Shown: one piece after another, positions 58,501 to 64,000 of the stretch
Layout of the letters: each line of letters begins with the position of its first letter
Numbering within the stretch: position 1 is the stretch's first letter
From: Martensiomyces pterosporus
Taxonomy: Eukaryota; Kickxellomycota; Kickxellomycetes; Kickxellales; Kickxellaceae
Assembly: GCA_025201845.1 (NCBI GenBank)
Contig: MU603991.1
Location: 2,168-66,167 of the forward strand
Reading direction: 5' to 3'
DNA: 64,000 bases
Position numbers and translations under genes: made by a program
The notes under the pieces: generated by a model
Told to the model about the DNA's origin: nothing
Seen by the model: the letters and a program-made list of their open reading frames with translations, nothing else
Database searches by the model: none

Positions 58501-61500
58501 ATGCAGATGCTCACAAAGGTAAAGATGAGGTCCAATTACAGCGGGTGCAGCTGGCCAGATGAACAGCAGCTTGCAACAGCAGCTGCCGCTGCTCATGATC
58601 ACTAAACTGAGCCATTTGTTTCTCTGCCCTGCAATTGCGGAAACCACATAGTTTGAGACTAAAAGCAGTCGTGTCAAGGGCGTTGCCTTCCATCCCAAGA
58701 GGCCATGGATTCTGGCATCCTTGCATAACGGCAGCATTCAGCTTTGGGATTACCGAATGGGGACGCTGCTCGATCGCTTTGAGGAGCATGAAGGTACAGC
58801 GTTTGCTTAGAAGAGAAGAAAATAGAAGCCATGCCTGCACCAGCCCCAGTGTGCCGAGATTGCCATTCCAAGGGTGCTAATCTCCTTGCTCTTCCTCCTC
58901 CTGCACTAGGTCCCGTCCGTGGAATCTCTTTCCACCCTACCCAGGAGCTGTTCGTGTCTGGCGGTGACGACTACAAGGTGAAGGTGTGGAACTACCGGAC
59001 TCGCCGCTGCATTTTTACGCTCCAGGGCCACCTGGACTACGTACGCACGGTTTACTTCCACCCAGAGCAGCCCTGGATTATCAGCGCCTCGGACGACCAG
59101 ACAATCCGCATTTGGAACTGGCAATCGCGCCAGTGCATCGCTGTCTTGACAGGACACAACCACTACGTCATGAGCGCACAGTTCCACCCAACCGAGGACC
59201 TTGTCGTTTCGGCTTGCCTCGACCAGACGGTCCGTGTGTGGGACATTTCTGGTCTGCGCCGAAAGAGCGCCGCTGGTGCTCAGCCCATGATGGCAGACCC
59301 GCTTGCCGCCCAGCGCATGGGACCACAGGGCGACTTTTTCAATGCGACTGATGTCGTGGTCAAGTTTGTGCTTGAGGGCCACACACGCGGCGTCAACTGG
59401 GCCACCTTCCATCCGACCATGCCGCTTGTGCTCTCCTGCGGCGATGACCGCCAGATCAAGATTTGGCGCATGAACGACTCGCGCGCCTGGGAAGTCGACA
59501 CCTGCCGTGGCCACTACAACAACGTAAACTCGGCTCTGTTCCACCCGAAGCGCGAGTTTATTCTGTCGGACTCGGAGGATAAGACAATCCGCGTCTGGGA
59601 CACCACTCGCCGCACATTGCTTCAGACCTTCCGCCGCGAGCAGGACCGCTTCTGGTGCCTGACTGCGCACCCGGAGCTCAACCTCTTTGCTGCTGGCCAC
59701 GATAACGGGCTCATCGTGTTCAAGCTTGAGCGCGAGCGTCCTGCAGCTGCCAGCCACCAGAACTCGCTGCTCTACGTGAAGGACTCGCAGATCCGCCTGC
59801 ATGATTTTGCGAGCTCCAACGATGCGCCTATGGTCTCGATCCGCACCGCGCCAGCCGGACAATACCTGCCTCCTCCACGCACAATGAGCTTCAACCCTGC
59901 TGAGAAGGCAGTGCTGCTCACGAGCGACGCCGAGGGAGGCAGCTACGAGCTGTACAGCCTGCCCCGCCAGTTCAATGGCCAAGTGTCCGATGCTGGACAG
60001 GCCCGCCATGGCTCTGGGTCCTGCGCGATCTGGACTGGCCGCAACCGCTTTGCTGTCCTCGACAAGGGTGCCCAGCAGATCCTGATCAAGGATCTCTCCA
60101 ACCAGACGACAAAGACCATCAAAACCCCCGTCGCTGTTGAGGCCATTTTCCCTGCGCCGGGATCTCAAATCCTCCTTGCTACTGCGACGTCGGTGGTGCT
60201 GTTTGATGTGCAGACGCGCCAGACTGTGGCTGAGATTAGTGCTGCGCCTGTCAAGTACATTGTGTGGAGCAACGACATGTCCACAGTTGCGCTCCTGTGC
60301 AAGCACACGATCACCCTCGCGACCAAGCAGCTTGAGCAGCTCTGCCAGGTCCATGAGACCATCCGCATCAAGAGCGCGGTATGGGACGACTCGGGTGTGC
60401 TTCTTTACACCACGCTGAACCACGTCAAGTTCGCGCTCCCTCAGGGCGACACTGGAATCATCCGCACCATCGACAACCCAGTTTACCTTGTGCGTGTCAA
60501 TGGCGGCGATTTGCACTGCCTTGATCGCGAGGGGAACGTAAGCGTGCTCAAGATCGACCCCACCGAGTACAGATTCAAGCTTGCGCTGGTGCACAGAAAC
60601 TACGAGGAGGTTGTCTCGATCATCCGCAACTCCAACCTGGTTGGCCAGTCAATCATCGCGTACTTGCAGCAGAAGGGCTACCCAGAGATTGCTCTGCACT
60701 TTGTACGCGACGACACTGCCCGCTTCGAGCTTGCGCTGGAGTGCGGCAACATGGACATTGCGCTCGAGACTGCCAAGGCCATCGACAAGCATGCTTACTG
60801 GGAGAAGTTCAGCCAGGAGGCGCTGCGCCGCGGCCATGTCCAGATGGTCGAGCTCGCATACCAGCGCATCAAGGCGTACGACAGGCTGTCGTTCCTCTAC
60901 AGCATCACCGGAAACACCGACAAGCTGGGCAAGATGCAAAAGATCTCCATTATGCGCAACGACCCCCAGTCGCGCCTCCAGAATGCGCTGCATCTTGGCG
61001 ACGCTGAGGACCGCGTGCGTGTGCTCAAGGAATCTGGACAGCTGTCCCTTGCTTACTTGACTGCTAAGACCCATGGCCTTGGCGAGGAAGCCGAGGCCAT
61101 CCGCCAGCTTGCTGGAATTGAGGAGTCTGACATTGTTGGTGTTCCCGACCCGAGCAAGGCCACTCTTCTGCAGCCTGCAACCCCTGTCCTCCCTTCGACC
61201 GATCTGGACTGGCCGCAGCTTCGCGTGACCAAAGGCATATTCGATGGCAGATTCAACTTTGGTGACAAGACAGGTGGGCCACGCCCTGGCAAGTCACGCG
61301 TCGCTGACCTGGCCACTGCCGATGTTGACGCTGACGATCTCGACGACGCCAGCGGTGCCTGGGGCATCGACGACGAGGACAACCTTGGCGATGGCGGCGC
61401 AGCTGTGCGTGACGGTGCTGCTGAGCATGGATTCGAGGACGACGCCGATATGCTTGGCGATGAGGATGGGGCTGATGGCGGCTGGGGAATTGACGACGAT

Positions 61501-62514
61501 GGCGAGCTCGATGCCGAGATCGCCGCCGAGGCCACTGCAGCAGCAGCAGCTGGGTATGTGCCCCCACAGCCCGGCGTCAGCGAGCTTGAGGTCTGGTCTC
61601 GCAACTCGCCTCTGGCTGTCGATCAGATTGCAGCTGGCAATTTTGAGCAGGCCATGCAGCTGCTGCGCGACCAGGTGGGCGTTTCCTCGTTTGAGGCACT
61701 CAAGCCTGCATTCCTGGAGATCTACACAGCCTCGCGCTCGGTTCTGACGGCCGGGCCTCTGTCCTCGACATCGCGCATCCCGCTGCGCCGCAACCCAGCT
61801 GATGCATCGGACCCTTCGCAGTACCTCCCTGCACAGATCTACAGCCTGGCCTCGTCCCTCGAGCAGCTGCAGCAGGCATACCGTGCTACCACGTCGGGCA
61901 AATTCGATGAGGCAGCCACGCTATTCAAGCGCCTGCTTCTCTCGCTGATCTTTGTGGCTGTTGAGACCAACGAAGATGCCAACGAGGTCAAACAGCTCCT
62001 CCAGATCTGTCGCGAGTACGTGCTTGGCATCAGCATCGAGATTGCGCGCGTCGCTGTCTCGAAGGAGCCCGCTTCGGACGAGAACAGCGTTCGCTTGGTC
62101 GAGCTTGCAGCCTACTTCACGCACTGCCAGCTTCGCGCAGATCACGAGAAGCTTGCTCTGCGCTCGGCAATGAACCTCGCCTACAAGAGCAAGTGCTTCA
62201 AGGCTGCCGGCGAGTTTGCACAGCGCCTGCTTGAGCTTGTGCCTGCACCCCAGATCGCCGAGAAGGCACGTAAGATGATTACTGTTTGCGACCGCCAGAG
62301 CAGGGACACTCTTCCGATCAACTACGACGCTCGCAACCCATTTGTCATTTGCGCTGCATCGCACACCCCAATCCACAAGGGCGAAGCAGCAGTCAACTGC
62401 CCCTATTGCCATGCAACCTACAAGCCCGAGTTTGAGGGAGGCCTCTGCCACGTATGCACAATTGCCCAGATCGGCGCTTCGGGCACTGGCCTCCGCTCTC
62501 TGGCATCGGCCTAA
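58501..62514 (+). CDS. COP1: Coatomer subunit alpha (alpha-COP), three exons
   Basis: Exons 58501-58518, 58652-58793 and 58910-62514, 1254 aa. The first exon is only six codons (MQMLTK) and joins [20 protein letters not shown]; the second junction gives [20 protein letters not shown]. An N-terminal WD40 propeller ([60 protein letters not shown]) is followed by a second propeller, a TPR-like solenoid ([20 protein letters not shown]), an acidic Gly/Ala linker ([10 protein letters not shown]), and the COPI alpha C-terminal domain with a Cys pattern ([20 protein letters not shown]). It is the KKxx cargo-binding core of the COPI coat for Golgi-to-ER transport. A start inside intron 2 at 58831 would lose the first WD repeat and is not used. 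Confidence 0.96.
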
Positions 62515-62726
62515 GTGCCAGCCGCTGCCTTTTGCTAGGCTCGGTGTTTCCTGGCAGCAGGAACTGGCACACGCTCTATTCTTTTTCGCTACTACATTTT
62601 CTTCCGGTGGCCTTTTCAATAGCACATTCAATTCAGCAGAACCCTCTCTTGCCTGCTGACTACTTCTGCAAGGTGCATGAAAAAGCGAGGCGAACTGTGC
62701 TACAAGTACTGGTCCCTATACAGGGT

Positions 62727-63763
62727 TTAGAGCCTCTGGATGACAACAGCCGAGGCACCGCCTCCGCCATTGCAGATAGCAGCGCAGCCAAACTGGCCGG
62801 GCTTGAGGAGGTGGGTCAGGGTGACGAGGATGCGAGATCCGGAAGAGCCGATCGGGTGGCCAAGAGACACAGCACCGCCAGCAATGTTGACGGTCTCTGG
62901 GTCAAGACCAAGGATCTTCTCGTTGACCCTGGCAACGACGCTGAATGCCTCGTTGAACTCCCACAGAGCAATGTCCTTGATTGCAAGACCAGCGCGCTCG
63001 AGAGCAATTGGCACGGCGAGCGAAGGAGCAATTGTGAAATCGATGGGAGCGGTAGCGGCGTCAGCATACGAGACGATGCGGGCCAGGGGCTTGACTCCGA
63101 GATCGCTGGCCTTGTCGGCGCCCATCAGCAGAAGAGCGCTGGCACCGTCGTTGATGGTGCTGGCGTTGGCAGCAGTAACGGTACCGTTCTTTTCAAAGAC
63201 GGGGCGCAGGCCAGGGACCTTGTCAAACTTGACGTTGGTGAACTCCTCGTCAACCTTGACGACCTTGTCGCCCTTGCGTGTCTTGATGGTAATAGGAATG
63301 ACCTCCTCGTCGAACACGCCCTTCTCCCAGGCAGCGGCAGCGCGCTTGTACGAGGAGATGGCGTGCTCGTCCTGCATCTCGCGAGTGATGTTGTGTCTGC
63401 GGGCGGTATTTTCGGCGCAGTTGCCCATGTGGAAGTTGTTGTAGGGATCCCACAGACCATCCTTGATGATTGCATCGGTGAGCTCGCTGTGGCCGTACTC
63501 CTTGGCGCGCTGTACATAGAAGGGGACGTTGCTCATGCTCTCCATGCCACCGGCGATCATGGCCGGCTGGATGCCCAGCTGGATGTTTTGGGCAGCCAGC
63601 ATAACGGCCTTCATACCCGATGCGCAGACCTTGTTGATGGTTGTAGCGGGCGTGGTCTCGGACAGACCGGCCTTGATCAGTGCCTGGGTGGCGGGTGCTT
63701 GGCCCTCGTTGGCCTGAAGAACGTTGCCCATGTAGACCTCCTTCACATGTGCGGAATCGATGG
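62727..63763 (-). CDS. ERG10: Acetyl-CoA C-acetyltransferase (thiolase II), 3' exon; 5' end outside the window
   Basis: The visible exon codes about 345 residues of a biosynthetic thiolase: [40 protein letters not shown] (nucleophile Cys), [32 protein letters not shown] (NEAF), [20 protein letters not shown] (His) and [15 protein letters not shown] (second Cys). It ends without a peroxisomal SKL signal, so it is the cytosolic Erg10 type that makes acetoacetyl-CoA for the mevalonate pathway. The exon begins at an acceptor CTTGATAG at 63764-63765; the codon is split, so at least one more exon lies to the right. 63764-64000 looks like intron, with a CTAAC at about 63846-63850 on that strand; no thiolase N-terminal sequence was found in it. 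Confidence 0.93.
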
Positions 63764-64000
63764 CTATCAAGACCAGGTCAAATCCAAAGGAAAGACAGCG
63801 CCAGAGTGCGCGCCATGCAGCATGTGAAACGCAAGCTCACTTTTCGTTAGTTGTCGTGCATCAAGATGGCGTTTCTATCGCTAGACTGCTGAATATCGCG
63901 GCCTCCTACCCATCCACTAGGGTGTTTGAGCGCTTGGGAGGCTGGTGCCTGAACCCAGGGGTCTGGAGCGAGGGGGGAAAGCCAGCAGACATCGAGTTTT

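Noticed and set aside
58831..58909. Alternative alpha-COP start at ATG 58831
   Set aside because: This ATG is in intron 2; using it removes the first WD repeat that exons 1 and 2 supply exactly.
58906..60594. 562-codon open frame on the minus strand
   Set aside because: Fully antisense to the well-supported alpha-COP exon 3; it arises from the GC-rich third codon positions and has no family pattern.
62454..63827. 457-codon plus-strand open frame across the ERG10 exon
   Set aside because: Antisense to clear thiolase motifs; starts in the alpha-COP 3' end with a non-ATG codon.

Overview
This is nuclear DNA of a fungus. Most genes are intronless or carry one or two short introns of about 96-190 bp. 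The gene set mixes fungal hallmarks (MET10, ATG9, SSH4-like SPRY proteins, an AVO2-like ankyrin protein, RIM13/PalB calpain, CBR1) with families that yeasts have lost or shortened (full-length ELYS, TMEM209, BCKDHA, calpain-7-type architecture, ASCC2). That mix suggests an early-diverging (zygomycete-grade) lineage, perhaps Kickxellomycotina. This placement is inference; no marker in the window fixes it.

Layout. 1-1.8 kb is a graveyard of mobile elements: a decayed Tc1/mariner-type transposase and the RNase H end of a non-LTR retrotransposon, both on the minus strand. From 2.3 kb on the window is gene-dense. In order: PP2C phosphatase (-), PHO13-like phosphatase (-), MET10 with an extra MET8-like N-terminal domain (+), U1A snRNP protein (+), ELYS (+), TMEM209 (-), SNU23 (+), a PEX26-like tail-anchored protein (-), calpain-7/RIM13 (-), SPRY protein A (-), BCKDHA (+), cytochrome b5 reductase (+), GPD1 (-), LTO1 (-), SPRY protein B (+), a gamma-glutamyltransferase-family protein (+), bestrophin-like channel (+), a Ser-rich orphan (+), ATG9 (+), ECT1 (-), APC1 (+), AVO2-like ankyrin protein (+), a CBP6/UQCC2-like protein (-), ASCC2/CUE3 (+), monothiol glutaredoxin GRX3/4 (-), RPN12 (+), mitochondrial Ohr/OsmC (+), an orphan (-), alpha-COP (+) and the 3' part of ERG10 thiolase (-). 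Several promoters have pyrimidine-rich stretches just upstream of the start codon (MET10, BCKDHA, CBR1, GGT, the Ser-rich orphan, ASCC2).

The genes are a housekeeping mixture, not an operon-like pathway. Some themes recur: nuclear envelope and pore (ELYS facing TMEM209), splicing (U1A, SNU23), lipid and membrane traffic (ECT1, ATG9, alpha-COP, SPRY adaptors) and proteolysis (RPN12, APC1, calpain).

Most notable: (1) MET10 is fused to a siroheme-synthase-type NAD-binding domain that seems to have lost its catalytic Asp. (2) There are three near-perfect tandem duplications of 96-137 bp; two lie in coding sequence, shift the frame, and give an intact protein only if one copy is ignored. (3) All 15 recognised 3' splice sites end in TAG and all 14 visible 5' sites begin GTA. 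This signature argues against reading the duplicated units as introns. No CRISPR array, rRNA or tRNA was recognised.
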